From assembly GCA_946407705.1 (NCBI GenBank), contig CAMJPC010000001.1, positions 363,896 through 427,895 on the forward strand: a stretch of DNA of 64,000 bases, given 5' to 3'. The translations under genes and the position numbers were made by a program. Positions within the stretch are counted from its first letter, which is position 1. Each line of letters begins with the position of its first letter. Shown here in pieces: positions 43,629 to 53,545 of the stretch. The notes under the pieces are model-generated. The model was not told the origin of the DNA. It ran no database searches and saw only the letters and a list, made by a program, of their open reading frames with translations. This DNA is from an uncultured Clostridia bacterium (GTDB lineage: Bacteria > Bacillota > Clostridia > Saccharofermentanales > Saccharofermentanaceae).

Positions 43629-46025
43629 TTATTTCGGAGCCTTCGCGTGCCTGTACTTTGTAAGGAGCGGAGTCGTAACGATCTTCGGCTTCGCGTTTAC
43701 GCCGGGAGCGGTAGTAACGTTGAATGTAAACGTAACCGTCTTCTTCGGCTTAAGTTCGAATACAGGACAATAAGCGACTACGAGATTCTGATATTTCGTG
43801 AGCTTGTTTTCAAGCTTGGCATTATCCTTAAAGCTCGAGATCGATCCGCCTGCAGGTCCAAAGAACCTGATCATGGCTTTCATGTTACCGTCGTGACGGC
43901 TGGTGAGATACGCGTTGCCCTTACCCTTCTTAAGCGATTCGCTGTCGATGTTGTTCTTGAGCTTAACCGTAACGGGATAAGTAACGGAACCGTTCTTATT
44001 GGTCTTAGGCTTGCCGTATTTGACGTTGATGTCCACATAGAAACCGAGTCTGTTGGCATCCTTAATGCTGAAGAATACACCGAGCTCAGGCTTTTCAGGT
44101 TCATAGTTAAGTGAACCGGAAACGCCGAGTTTCTTTACGATGGCCTCCGACTCATTGTCAGCCATCCACATCATGAAGATCCTCTCTTCACTTGCGCTCT
44201 TGACGACATCGATGATCTTCATGATCGTCTTTGCGTCAATATCCTTCATTACACCGTTGATGACTCTCTTTGCAGCCTCTGCGAAAAGACCGTTTGCCTT
44301 GTTGTCCTGCTGTCTGCGGTACTTGGCATCCTTGATCGTTCTCTTCGTATAGTACTGGAAATAGATATCACGCTGGAGATACTTGATCGAGTACTTCTCA
44401 TCGAGTTTAACGCCGTTGGAGAGCTTGATGGGTCCTGTTATGGAGATCAGCTTGCCGACGATCGCAGGAGTCATGGAAATGATTCCGTTGACGCTCTTCT
44501 TGTGCTTCTTCTTATAACCGTTTGCAATGAGCTGGGCAGCTCTCGGGAAATGCGGGTTAACCGTTGCAGCCGTGAGCTTGTATCCGTACCAGTTCTTTGC
44601 GAAGAGCTGGTTCTCTCTTGCACCAATCTTGTTGACGCCCTTGTTCAGATGGGGGATTACCTGCATAACGGGCTTAAAATCACCGATGTGAAGGATTCCG
44701 TCCGTAATGGTTATCGTTCCTATGGAAGCCGGAAGACCGCCGCAGGATCTCATCTCAGCACTGTTCTGAGCAACAAGAAGGTAAATCTTGTCAGAACCGT
44801 CACCGAGAATGACGTCAATATAAGGAAGATATTCATCGTACTGCTTAAACAGTTCGTCAGCGGAATCAAGCTTCTCGGTTATCTTGGCAACCTGCTTAAC
44901 ATGATCCTTTAAGAGCTTGTTGGTCTTTAAGACTTCATTTGCCCTGCCGACATAAGGTCTTACCGCGTCGACGAGAGACAGATACTCTCTGATGATCTTC
45001 GTATCGATGTCGCCGGATTCCGTTTTGAGTTTGGAAAGCGGTGATCTCGTCAGTACGGATGCCGTGGGACGGAGTACGCCGGAAGAGATTTCCTTGGCGA
45101 ACTTCATGAGGCTCAGGACATCTGCCTCGTTATCCTTAGCAAGCTTTCTGTATTTACTTAACTTGGCTTCGACCTTCTCGATCTTGAATGCGGGAAGCGC
45201 ATTTACATCTGTAAGGAGCTTCTCGGCAAGCGGGCAGAGCTGATCGATCCCGTCAGCGAAAATAACAAGCTGCGTAGCCATCTCGGGACCGATCTTGTCC
45301 ATAGAGATGTCGAGCTTCAGAGATGATCCGTTCTCGATAAGGAACTTTGCGACAGGTCTTACGAATCCGTCGGAAGTATCCTTGAGGAAATGGAGATATG
45401 TGATTATCTCGGGAGCGTTGTCCTTGGCGAGGACTCTGTATTTGCTTACCTTTGATTCAAGCTTCTCAAATTCAAATGCCGGAAGCGCGTTGAAATCATT
45501 TAAGACCTTCTCTACCGCCGGGCAGAGTTCATCGACGAGGTCCGCATATTCATTCAGGGTCTTGCCGAGTTCCGGGTCGATCTTGGTGAATGTTGATTTG
45601 CTCGGAAGTCCCTTCTCTCTGAGGAACTTGATGCCGGGCTTGAGAAGCGTATTGGATGCCTCATCCACAACGTCGAGGAACTTGACCGCCGTATTAAGGT
45701 CTTCTCCGTACTTGGGAGCCTTGTCGGCGGCAAGCTTCCAGCGCTCTTCGGAGATGATGGCACGCATCTCGGCTGAAAGTGTGTCTATCTTCTGTACGGA
45801 AAGATTTGCAGCTTCATAGTTACCCTTCTCAACATGGGTAGCAATGGCCTTGAGTTCGGTCTTAAGCGCTTCTGCATGTTCTACAAGGACGTTCGCGTCC
45901 TTGTAATAACGCATAGCTTCACGGCCTGCGAAAACGAGGCCCGTAATTAGCAAAACACCGATTACCGCTAAAACGATAAGCTTTACCGGCACTCGTTTAG
46001 TTTCTGTGTTGTTTGAATTCTTCAT
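43629..46025 (-). CDS. Large DUF4012 membrane-anchored extracellular protein
   Basis: 798 residues with a short basic cytosolic start, one membrane helix (about 14-36) and a large outside part. Residues about 110-335 hold repeated helical units: LCPxxEKxLxDxNALPAFxxEKxExKxSKYRxLAKDN appears twice, 96 residues apart, with a partial earlier copy. The C-terminal half matches DUF4012 (AQNSAEMRSCGGLPASIGTITI, HFPRAAQLIANGYKK, VNGIISMTPAIVGKLISITGPI). DUF4012 genes often sit with polysaccharide genes; here the neighbour upstream is an undecaprenyl-phosphate sugar transferase. A role in surface polymer attachment is possible, not shown. Confidence 0.82.
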   Translation of the reverse strand: MKNSNNTETKRVPVKLIVLAVIGVLLITGLVFAGREAMRYYKDANVLVEHAEALKTELKAIATHVEKGNYEAANLSVQKIDTLSAEMRAIISEERWKLAADKAPKYGEDLNTAVKFLDVVDEASNTLLKPGIKFLREKGLPSKSTFTKIDPELGKTLNEYADLVDELCPAVEKVLNDFNALPAFEFEKLESKVSKYRVLAKDNAPEIITYLHFLKDTSDGFVRPVAKFLIENGSSLKLDISMDKIGPEMATQLVIFADGIDQLCPLAEKLLTDVNALPAFKIEKVEAKLSKYRKLAKDNEADVLSLMKFAKEISSGVLRPTASVLTRSPLSKLKTESGDIDTKIIREYLSLVDAVRPYVGRANEVLKTNKLLKDHVKQVAKITEKLDSADELFKQYDEYLPYIDVILGDGSDKIYLLVAQNSAEMRSCGGLPASIGTITITDGILHIGDFKPVMQVIPHLNKGVNKIGARENQLFAKNWYGYKLTAATVNPHFPRAAQLIANGYKKKHKKSVNGIISMTPAIVGKLISITGPIKLSNGVKLDEKYSIKYLQRDIYFQYYTKRTIKDAKYRRQQDNKANGLFAEAAKRVINGVMKDIDAKTIMKIIDVVKSASEERIFMMWMADNESEAIVKKLGVSGSLNYEPEKPELGVFFSIKDANRLGFYVDINVKYGKPKTNKNGSVTYPVTVKLKNNIDSESLKKGKGNAYLTSRHDGNMKAMIRFFGPAGGSISSFKDNAKLENKLTKYQNLVVAYCPVFELKPKKTVTFTFNVTTAPGVNAKPKIVTTPLLTKYRHAKAPK

Positions 46026-46157
46026 CAGATATCAAATCTCCAATAAATAATAAATATATATTAGACAACGGCATATTCTAACACTTGAACCTGACTCGTT
46101 CAACTCAAAAAGGGGGAAAAGGTGGGGCAAGAAAAGAGCGTTCTCTATCTAAAATGC

Positions 46158-47534
46158 CTAATCTGCGTCGTTTGCAGGGTCTAACTGATCCATGGCCGTG
46201 GTAGTGCCCTCGGTGATGCCTTCGGTGCTTTCAGGCATGAAAAGGACTCTTATCGTGGCAAGGCAGATCCTGATGTCTTCCGCAAAGCTTGGATTGGCAA
46301 TGTACATGAGATCCATCTGGAGTTTGTCGTAAGGCGATGCGTTGTATTTTCCGTATACCTGGGCATATCCGGTGAGTCCGGCCTTGCACTGGAGCCTTAA
46401 CCGGAACTCCGGCATACGCTCCATGTATTTCTCGGCGATCTCGGGACGTTCGGGCCTCGGACCCACAACGGAAAGATTGCCTGCGAGTATATCCACAAGC
46501 TGGGGAAGCTCATCGAGCCTGAATTTTCTTAAGAATCGTCCGACGGGAGTGATCCTCTCGTCGTTGACCCCGGTCGAAAGCCTTGCTATGCCATCCTTTT
46601 CGGCATCGACGATCATGCTCCTGAACTTGTGTATCCTGAAGCGCTTGCCGTTCTTGGTAAGGCGCTCCTGCCTGTAGATGACGGGACCTTTGTCTGATGC
46701 CTTAATGGCTATGGCGATAACAAGAAATACGGGTGACAGTATGATGAGACCCAGAAGCGAAGTCACGATATCGAAGATCCTCTTGGTGATGACGTACTCC
46801 GGAGCCGGCTTGTATCTTCCTGCTCTGAGCATCGGGAGATGGAAAAGATGGACCTGCTGCGCGCCGCTCATGATAACGTCGCCGATCCCCGGGATCATGT
46901 AAACGCGCTTGTCGTTATAGATGCAGTACTTAAGGATGATGTTCCTGTCATGGCTGTGGACACCGCTCAGGAAAACGACTTCTGACTCATCAAGAACATT
47001 GATGTCATCAAGGCATTCCTTAGCGGACAAAGACTTGATCACATTGAACTTGCGCTCCATCTTATATTCGGTGATTATCTCGTTCATTCCCTGACGGGAG
47101 TCATATACGATGATGGTCTTTTTCGCAGGGTACCAGTGAAAATAGATCTTCGTCGCGGCAAACGTCCACAATACCGAGAACGACAGTTGTACTGCGAAAG
47201 CCACGAGGATCGGCAATGGATTCGGTACGCGTTTCGAAAGAAACGCGATGAGAACGAAGCTCGCACCGTCTGCCATGAAGGCCGCCAAAGACTGGCTGAT
47301 GAGTATTTCGCTGATCCTGCTGTGTGATATGAGGAATGCGTCGTATGTTCTTCCAAAGTAGAAATAGAGGACGAAGAACACCGCGATGACAGCCCAGTTG
47401 CCCCAGAAATAGAACGGGGACGCGGTCCTTACCGCATAAAAGAAATGCCAGACTACCACGAAAGGGATCGTCATCAGTATCAGATTACTGAGCTTGATCA
47501 ATCTCAAACCGATTTCGTTAAGTGATGATCTCAT
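46158..47534 (-). CDS. Polyprenyl-phosphate sugar-1-phosphate transferase (WbaP/EpsL type)
   Basis: 458 residues. Four to five N-terminal membrane helices, a CoA-binding-like middle domain, then the catalytic domain starting KRIFDIVTSLLGLIILSP. Conserved blocks are GPVIYRQERLTKNGKRFRIHKFRSM, TPVGRFLRKFRLDELPQL (catalytic Asp/Glu) and NLSVVGPRPERPE. It would start polysaccharide assembly by moving a sugar phosphate onto undecaprenyl phosphate. It lies 17 nt after the U32 gene and before DUF4012. No other glycosyltransferases are in the window, so the polymer is unknown. Confidence 0.9.
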   Translation of the reverse strand: MRSSLNEIGLRLIKLSNLILMTIPFVVVWHFFYAVRTASPFYFWGNWAVIAVFFVLYFYFGRTYDAFLISHSRISEILISQSLAAFMADGASFVLIAFLSKRVPNPLPILVAFAVQLSFSVLWTFAATKIYFHWYPAKKTIIVYDSRQGMNEIITEYKMERKFNVIKSLSAKECLDDINVLDESEVVFLSGVHSHDRNIILKYCIYNDKRVYMIPGIGDVIMSGAQQVHLFHLPMLRAGRYKPAPEYVITKRIFDIVTSLLGLIILSPVFLVIAIAIKASDKGPVIYRQERLTKNGKRFRIHKFRSMIVDAEKDGIARLSTGVNDERITPVGRFLRKFRLDELPQLVDILAGNLSVVGPRPERPEIAEKYMERMPEFRLRLQCKAGLTGYAQVYGKYNASPYDKLQMDLMYIANPSFAEDIRICLATIRVLFMPESTEGITEGTTTAMDQLDPANDAD

Positions 47535-47551
47535 GGGGACACCACCTTCCG

Positions 47552-48853
47552 TCAGCTTTCAGCAGGTCTGATGCCGTTATCCTTGTCGCCGTCTCTGCTG
47601 AGGAAAGTCATCGGAGGCAGTTCAACAACAGTGCCTGCAGCATCGGCCGCTTTCATGAAGAATGTCATTCCGGGATGAGGCGCATCGTTTATCGCCTTCA
47701 GCGTATGGTCGTAGAGTTCGGTTACCTTGACAGGTGCCATATAACCCTCGGGCATCAGCACGTTAAGCACGTCACCCTTGTAAAGCTTGTTTTTCTGGGA
47801 TACGCGGCAAAGGCCTGTGGCAGGATCGAAAGATTCGACTTCACCGACAACGAAAGCGGGCTTGTTGTATGTCTTGCCATAATCGATCTTTGCGTCATCC
47901 ATCGGGTTGTCAAAGAAGAATCCCGTATCGTAGTCGCGGTGAACTACCTTGTCCAGTATGACCAGATGGCGCGGATCGGCCTTGTATCCCTCAGGGTCTG
48001 CGCAATACGCGTCAACAGCTTCCCTGTATACCTTTGTGGTGGCTGCGGCATAGTATTCGCCCTTGATCCTTCCTTCGATCTTGAGTGAATTGACACCCGC
48101 CTTGATAAGCTCGGGGATATATTCGATCATGCAGAGATCGCGCGAACCGAAGATATATGTTCCCCTTTCGTCCTGTTCGACCGGAAGCGGCATGTCAGGA
48201 CGCTTTTCCTCAACCACAGAATAGCTCCAGCGGCAAGGCTGCGCGCATGCTCCGCCGTTTGAACGGCGTCCGGTAAAGTAGTTGGACAAGAGGCATCTGC
48301 CTGAATATGATACGCACATCGCACCGTGTACGAAGGCTTCAAGTTCAAGATCCGCGGGGATCGCAGCCCTTATTGCCCTGATCTGCGCAAGGCTTACTTC
48401 TCTTGCGAGTACTATTCTTTTCGCGCCCTGTTCAGCCCAGAATCTGCAGGCTGCGCTGTTAGTGACGGATGCCTGCGTTGAGATGTGGATATCAAGATCG
48501 GGACAAAGAGTTCTCACCTTCGAAAAGATGCCGGGATCAGATACCAGAACAGCATCCGCTCCTGATTCATTTCCCACGAACCTTATCGCATCATCAAGAC
48601 CTGCGAGGTCGTCCTCCGTAGGCATTACGTTCATGGTGACATAGCACTTTACGCCGCGTGAATGGGCATACGAAATGCCTTCTATCATTTCTTCTTTGGT
48701 GAAGTTTCCCGACGAAGCTCGCAGACCGTAAGAAGTACCTGAAAGATACACGGCGTCAGCGCCGTAATTTACGGCTGTCTTGAGCTTTGAGAGATCACCT
48801 GCGGGTGACAGTACTTCAACCTTTTTACGGATATCGGAAGGATTCATTACCAT
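47552..48853 (-). CDS. U32 peptidase family protein, probable tRNA hydroxylation factor (TrhP-like)
   Basis: 433 residues with KKVEVLSPAGDLSKLKTAVNYGADAVYLSG at the start and the U32 signature ELEAFVHGAMCVSYSGRCLLSNY, followed by GGACAQPCRW, Cys likely for an iron-sulphur cluster. In B. subtilis the mltG homologue yrrL is followed by yrrM, then yrrN and yrrO, U32 proteins needed for 5-hydroxyuridine at the tRNA wobble position. The length (yrrO about 420) and the neighbour mltG here fit that. Prephenate-dependent hydroxylation is therefore the best guess; protease activity is unlikely. Start ATG 48853 or 48847. Confidence 0.85.
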   Translation of the reverse strand: MVMNPSDIRKKVEVLSPAGDLSKLKTAVNYGADAVYLSGTSYGLRASSGNFTKEEMIEGISYAHSRGVKCYVTMNVMPTEDDLAGLDDAIRFVGNESGADAVLVSDPGIFSKVRTLCPDLDIHISTQASVTNSAACRFWAEQGAKRIVLAREVSLAQIRAIRAAIPADLELEAFVHGAMCVSYSGRCLLSNYFTGRRSNGGACAQPCRWSYSVVEEKRPDMPLPVEQDERGTYIFGSRDLCMIEYIPELIKAGVNSLKIEGRIKGEYYAAATTKVYREAVDAYCADPEGYKADPRHLVILDKVVHRDYDTGFFFDNPMDDAKIDYGKTYNKPAFVVGEVESFDPATGLCRVSQKNKLYKGDVLNVLMPEGYMAPVKVTELYDHTLKAINDAPHPGMTFFMKAADAAGTVVELPPMTFLSRDGDKDNGIRPAES

Positions 48854-48858
48854 ACCAG

Positions 48859-50094
48859 CTACTTCTTCTTCGTTGTCTCTGCAGGTGTTGTTTCCTCAAT
48901 ATCCTTGCCGGCATTCTGGTCATCGATGTCCTCACCTTGAGGTTCCTCTTCGGTGACGTCTTCGTGCTTGGTCCAGTTATCCTTATACTTGGCAACATTC
49001 TTCTGATGCGCCTTGAGATTTGTCGCGAATGCCGTTCCGCCGTCACCGGTGGCGCAGAAATAGTAATAACCGCAGCCGGGCTCCGGATAGAGAGCAGCGG
49101 AGATGGCGTCGATGCCGGGCATGCATATGGGTCCCGGCGGGAGTCCCTCATGCTTGTAAGTATTGTAAGGGCTGTCGATGGCGAGCTGGTCATCGGTATG
49201 GAGCAGGGATGTCTTCTCACCCTTAAGTTCTACCAGATAATTGATAGTGGCGGAAGAACCGAACTTCCTGAGTGACTTGTCCTTTGACTTAAGCCTGTTG
49301 TGGAATACGGCTGAGACATACATCATGTCCAAAGGCTTGCCTGTCTCCATCTGGATGATCGAAGCAAGCGTAATGACCTGATCCATAGACATCTTGAGTG
49401 CTTTGGCACGAGTGTAGTATTCGTCGTAAAGCTTGTTCCTCATGTTGCTAAGGAACTTCCTGATTATGGTCTCAGGCTTGGCGTTGACGTCGAACATGTA
49501 TGTATCGGGATAGAGATATCCAGCAAGGATGTAGTCTCTTTCCTCGTTGATCTCGATCTTGGAGATAAAGTCGTAGTCGACGAACATGTCAGGCGAATTC
49601 ATGCACTGATCGAATTCAGCATCGTCGAAAGTAAGTCCTGCCTTGTGGAGGATCTTCTTGACCTGGACATATGTGGCACCTTCGGGAATGGTGACCGCAA
49701 CGGTAGCTGACTCGAGCGTCAGGAAGAACATCAGCTCGTCATATGAATAAGACTTGAGGAGATAGTGCGTACCTGCGACATAAGCGCCGTCAAAGCCGTT
49801 GATCTTGCTCATGAGCGAGAATACGAGCTTGTTAGTGATAAGTCCCTTCTCATAAAGCTTGTCAGCGATGTCGGAAGTGGAATCGCCAGTCTCGACAACG
49901 AGAGTCACTGCGCCTTCAGTCTCTGCCGTAACCTTGTATTTACCTTCTGCGAGACCCTTCTTGAGGGTGGTAAAACGCGTATCCTGCGAAATGACATAGT
50001 TAAATCCGCCGAAAACGCCAAGAACGGCGAAACCGAACAAAAGGAGAAGTATTACAAGTATGCGCAGAGCAACCCAGATCTTCTTTGAAAGCAT
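48859..50094 (-). CDS. mltG: Endolytic murein transglycosylase
   Basis: 411 residues: one N-terminal membrane helix (about 8-32), a LysM-like region, and the YceG domain with LAGYLYPDTYMF, TLASIIQMETGK (catalytic Glu) and YNTYKHEGLPPGPICMPGIDAISA. It cuts nascent glycan strands to set their length. The C-terminus has a charged tail (HEDVTEEEPQGEDIDDQ) beyond the usual end. It is 73 bp after typA and 5 bp before the U32 gene. Confidence 0.93.
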   Translation of the reverse strand: MLSKKIWVALRILVILLLLFGFAVLGVFGGFNYVISQDTRFTTLKKGLAEGKYKVTAETEGAVTLVVETGDSTSDIADKLYEKGLITNKLVFSLMSKINGFDGAYVAGTHYLLKSYSYDELMFFLTLESATVAVTIPEGATYVQVKKILHKAGLTFDDAEFDQCMNSPDMFVDYDFISKIEINEERDYILAGYLYPDTYMFDVNAKPETIIRKFLSNMRNKLYDEYYTRAKALKMSMDQVITLASIIQMETGKPLDMMYVSAVFHNRLKSKDKSLRKFGSSATINYLVELKGEKTSLLHTDDQLAIDSPYNTYKHEGLPPGPICMPGIDAISAALYPEPGCGYYYFCATGDGGTAFATNLKAHQKNVAKYKDNWTKHEDVTEEEPQGEDIDDQNAGKDIEETTPAETTKKK

Positions 50095-50136
50095 TGGATC
50101 AGTCCTACGGCGTCCTCCGAAAAGCCTTTATCTATG

Positions 50137-50165
50137 CTCTCCGCAGGAATTCCGTTCCTGCAGAG
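50137..50165 (-). promoter_or_regulatory. Stable hairpin between typA and mltG
   Basis: CTCTGCAGGAA (50165-50155 on the minus strand) pairs with TTCCTGCGGAG (50149-50139) with one G-U pair, loop of 5. No U-run follows, so it may be a processing or stabilising hairpin, or a leaky terminator, between the typA stop and mltG. Confidence 0.45.
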
Positions 50166-50167
50166 AA

Positions 50168-52018
50168 TCAGTCGTCTTTTTTCATTTTCGCGACGGTCTT
50201 CGCGCGGAGATCGTTGTTGAGGATCTTCTTCCTCAAACGGATGTTCTTCGGCGTAACCTCGCAGAGTTCGTCATCCTCGACGAATTCCAGGCACTGCTCC
50301 AGCGAGAAGTTGAGCGGAGGAGTAAGACGCATTGCGTCATCTGCTCCGGCTGAACGCATGTTGGTTACATGCTTCTTCTTGCAGACGTTTACCGTTATGT
50401 CATCAGGCTTGGGATTGACGCCTACGATCATGCCCTCGTAAACAGGTGTACCGGCTCCGATGAAGAGCGCTCCTCTGTCCTGGGCATTGAACAATCCGTA
50501 GGTGACTGCGGTGCCGGTCTCGAATGCTACGAGAACTCCCTGACCACGCGTTTCAATGTCGCCTGCGAAGGGCTCAAAACCGCTGATAACGCTGTTCATT
50601 ATACCATTGCCCTTAGTGTCGGTCAAAAACTCGGTACGGTATCCGAGGAGTCCTCTTGAAGGGATTCTGAACTCAAGCCTTGTGTATCCCTTGGTCGGAG
50701 GAAGCATGTTAAGGAGCTCACCTCTTCTTCTGCCGACCTTCTCCATGACAGGACCAACGAAGTCCTCGGGAACGTCGATGACGAGATCTTCCACAGGCTC
50801 CTGGAGCACGCCGTCGATCTCCTTCATGATGACCTTAGGCTTACTTACCTGGAACTCATATCCCTCACGGCGCATTGTCTCGATGAGAACTGAGAGGTGG
50901 AGCTCGCCTCTTCCCTTAACGATGAATGCCTCTGTGGTATCCGTCTCCTCAACTCTCATGGAAACGTTTGTCTCGATCTCCTTGAAAAGTCTTTCTCTGA
51001 GGTGACGTGATGTAACGTACTTACCGTCCTGACCTGCAAAAGGGCTGTCGTTGACGGAGAATGTCATTGCGATGGTAGGCTCGTCGATCTTAACGAAAGG
51101 AAGCGCCTCGGGATTTGCGGCATCACAGAGAGTGTCGCCGATGTTGATGTCAGCGATGCCTGCAACGCATACGATCTCGCCGATGGAAGCGGAATCAACC
51201 TCCTCGCGGCCCAGATTGTGGAATCTGAGGAGCTTTACGACACGTGCCGTTCTCTTTCCTTCCTGCTCGAATGTAACGAGAGCAACGGTCTCGCCCTGCT
51301 TGATGGTACCTCTCTCAACTCTTCCGATACCGATCCTTCCGATGTAAGGATCAGAGTCGATGTTGGATACGAGGAGCTGCATGGGACCTTCGGGATCGCC
51401 CTCGGGGCAGGGTGTGTACTCTACGACAGTATCGAGGAGAGGTGTGAAGTCGAGCTGCTTGCCCTCTTCATATTCCTTGAGGTCGAGAGTGGCGATTCCG
51501 GTCTTGCCGGATGTATATACGATGGGGAATTCGAGCTGGTCGTCATCAGCACCGAGCTCGATGAACAGATCAAGGACCATGTCGACGACTTCCTTCGGAC
51601 GTGCGTCGGGACGGTCGATCTTGTTGATGCATACGATGGGCTTGAGACCGAGTTCGAGTGCCTTGTGAAGAACGAATCTTGTCTGGGGCATCGGGCCGTC
51701 GAAAGCATCGACTACGAGGAGAACTGCGTCAACCATCTTGAGAACACGCTCAACCTCACCGCCGAAATCAGCGTGGCCGGGAGTGTCAACGACGTTGATA
51801 CGTGTGCCCTTGTAATCGATGGCAGTGTTTTTAGCGAGGATGGTGATGCCTCTCTCTCTTTCGAGGTCGTTGGAGTCCATGACCTGCTCAACTACTGCTT
51901 CATTCTCGCGGTATACGCCGGCCTGCTTGAGCATTGAGTCGACGATCGTCGTCTTGCCGTGGTCAACGTGTGCGATGATGGCGATGTTTCTTAAGTTCTC
52001 GATCTTCTGTAAAGCCAT
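50168..52018 (-). CDS. typA: GTPase TypA/BipA
   Basis: 616 residues of the translational GTPase family. [16 protein letters not shown] (P-loop), [13 protein letters not shown] (switch II), NKIDRP (G4). The C-terminal part with [20 protein letters not shown] and [11 protein letters not shown] is typical of BipA. It assists large ribosomal subunit assembly, mainly under cold or stress. Upstream lies der; an inverted repeat occupies the leader. Confidence 0.96.
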   Translation of the reverse strand: MALQKIENLRNIAIIAHVDHGKTTIVDSMLKQAGVYRENEAVVEQVMDSNDLERERGITILAKNTAIDYKGTRINVVDTPGHADFGGEVERVLKMVDAVLLVVDAFDGPMPQTRFVLHKALELGLKPIVCINKIDRPDARPKEVVDMVLDLFIELGADDDQLEFPIVYTSGKTGIATLDLKEYEEGKQLDFTPLLDTVVEYTPCPEGDPEGPMQLLVSNIDSDPYIGRIGIGRVERGTIKQGETVALVTFEQEGKRTARVVKLLRFHNLGREEVDSASIGEIVCVAGIADINIGDTLCDAANPEALPFVKIDEPTIAMTFSVNDSPFAGQDGKYVTSRHLRERLFKEIETNVSMRVEETDTTEAFIVKGRGELHLSVLIETMRREGYEFQVSKPKVIMKEIDGVLQEPVEDLVIDVPEDFVGPVMEKVGRRRGELLNMLPPTKGYTRLEFRIPSRGLLGYRTEFLTDTKGNGIMNSVISGFEPFAGDIETRGQGVLVAFETGTAVTYGLFNAQDRGALFIGAGTPVYEGMIVGVNPKPDDITVNVCKKKHVTNMRSAGADDAMRLTPPLNFSLEQCLEFVEDDELCEVTPKNIRLRKKILNNDLRAKTVAKMKKDD

Positions 52019-52065
52019 GTGTAATTCCTCGTTAAAAACTTTAAAAGATGCGCGTAATATAAACC

Positions 52066-52101
52066 GCCTAATATTTTGCTACTCGCGCGCATATATTAGG
52101 C
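52066..52101. promoter_or_regulatory. Inverted repeat between der and typA
   Basis: GCCTAATAT (52066-52074) and ATATTAGGC (52093-52101) are perfect 9-bp arms with an 18-bp centre containing GCGCGC. There is no U-run on either side. It is in the typA leader and could be an RNA hairpin (both der and typA act in ribosome assembly) or an operator. Confidence 0.4.
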
Positions 52102-52131
52102 ACTGTAATTTTTCACAAATATATGGAGATA

Positions 52132-53463
52132 TCAATCCTCTGTGCCGTTCTTATTGCGCAAAAGCAAGCGTATCGGCACGCCTTCAAAGCCGAAATTACG
52201 GCGGAGCTGGTTCTCAAGATACCGCTCGTAAGAGAAGTGCGAGAGTTCCTTGTCGTTTACGAAAAGCGCGATCGTCGGAGGTTTTACGGCAACTTGGGTT
52301 CCGTAATAGATCTTTAGGTGCTTGCCCTTGTCCTGAGGCGTGGGAACCTGGGTTACGGCCTCCGAGATCATCTGGTTGAGGACAGATGTGGAAAGGCGCT
52401 TACTTGCATTCTCATTGACTGTCTTGATAAGCTCGAAAAGCTTGTCCACACGCTGTCCGCTCTTTGCGGAGATGAACAGTACCGGGGCATATGTCATGAA
52501 TCCGAGCCTGTCGCGGATGACTTTCGTCGCCCACTCGGCAGTGCCCGTTTCCTTGGGTGCGATGTCCCACTTGTTTACGCAGATGACGGAAGCTTTTCCG
52601 GAATCGTGGGCAAGACCCGCGATGCGCGTATCCTGCTCCGTAACGCCTACGGTGGCATCGATCATGATGACACAGACGTCAGCGCGGTCTATGGCTGAAA
52701 GAGCGCGGACCATCGAATAACGCTCGATCTCGTCCTCTATCCTTCCCTTCTTGCGCATGCCTGCGGTATCTACGATCGTGAAACGACCGAGATCGTTCTC
52801 GATCTCGGAGTCGATCGCATCTCTGGTAGTGCCTGCGATGTCAGAGACGATGCTTCTGTCCTGACCCGTCATTCTGTTGGTAAGTGAGGATTTACCGACA
52901 TTCGGGCGGCCTATGATCGCTACCCTGATCGACTCTTCCGCGCCGTCGTTTTCTTCTTCGGGCGGGAATTTCTCATATAAGAGGTCGAGCATCTCGCCGA
53001 TGCCCAGCCTGTGTGCGGCAGAGATCGCGCAGACATCCTCCAGGCCGAGGTTGTAAAACTCATAGAATTCCGGCGGGGCATCACCGACATAATCGGATTT
53101 GTTGACTGCCACGACCACCGGACGGCCTGCTTTGCGGAGCATTACCGCTATTTCCTCATCGGCAGCCGTAAGGCCTGCCTTGAGGTCGCACATGAAAAGG
53201 ATAACGTCTGCGGTCTCGATGGCGATCTCAGCCTGCAGGCGCATCTGCTTGAGGATGACGTCCTCATTGTTGCCCGGCTCGATACCGCCGGTGTCGATCA
53301 TGAGAAAATCGCGGCCCCTCCAAGTGGTTTCCGCGTATATCCTGTCGCGCGTAACGCCGGGAGTGTCCGCAACGATGGACAGACGCTCGCCGTATAGGGT
53401 GTTGAACAGGCTTGATTTACCCACGTTCGGGCGCCCTACTATTGCTACAACCGGTTTGCTCAT
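52132..53463 (-). CDS. der: Ribosome-assembly GTPase Der (EngA)
   Basis: 443 residues with two GTPase domains (AIVGRPNVGKSSLFNTL at the N-terminus and AIIGRPNVGKSSLTNRM at about 180) and a C-terminal KH-like domain. Both have DTPGVTRD/TAGMRKKG and NKSD/NKWD motifs. It matures the 50S subunit. AAGGATC precedes ATG 53463. The rpmF terminator lies only 25 bp upstream, so either read-through or an unseen promoter drives it. Confidence 0.97.
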   Translation of the reverse strand: MSKPVVAIVGRPNVGKSSLFNTLYGERLSIVADTPGVTRDRIYAETTWRGRDFLMIDTGGIEPGNNEDVILKQMRLQAEIAIETADVILFMCDLKAGLTAADEEIAVMLRKAGRPVVVAVNKSDYVGDAPPEFYEFYNLGLEDVCAISAAHRLGIGEMLDLLYEKFPPEEENDGAEESIRVAIIGRPNVGKSSLTNRMTGQDRSIVSDIAGTTRDAIDSEIENDLGRFTIVDTAGMRKKGRIEDEIERYSMVRALSAIDRADVCVIMIDATVGVTEQDTRIAGLAHDSGKASVICVNKWDIAPKETGTAEWATKVIRDRLGFMTYAPVLFISAKSGQRVDKLFELIKTVNENASKRLSTSVLNQMISEAVTQVPTPQDKGKHLKIYYGTQVAVKPPTIALFVNDKELSHFSYERYLENQLRRNFGFEGVPIRLLLRNKNGTED

Positions 53464-53488
53464 AATGATCCTTTCATGGCTCTTGTCA

Positions 53489-53525
53489 TAAAAAAAGGCA
53501 GTGCCTTAAGTTAAAACACTGCCTT
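53489..53525 (-). terminator. Terminator after rpmF
   Basis: AAGGCAGTG (53495-53503) and CACTGCCTT (53517-53525) pair perfectly; TTTTTTT follows on the minus strand. It separates rpmF from der. Confidence 0.8.
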
Positions 53526-53545
53526 GATTTACTATTAAGTCTTGT

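Noticed and set aside
51218-51937. 239-residue plus-strand ORF
   Set aside because: Antisense to typA, whose conserved GTPase motifs are unambiguous.
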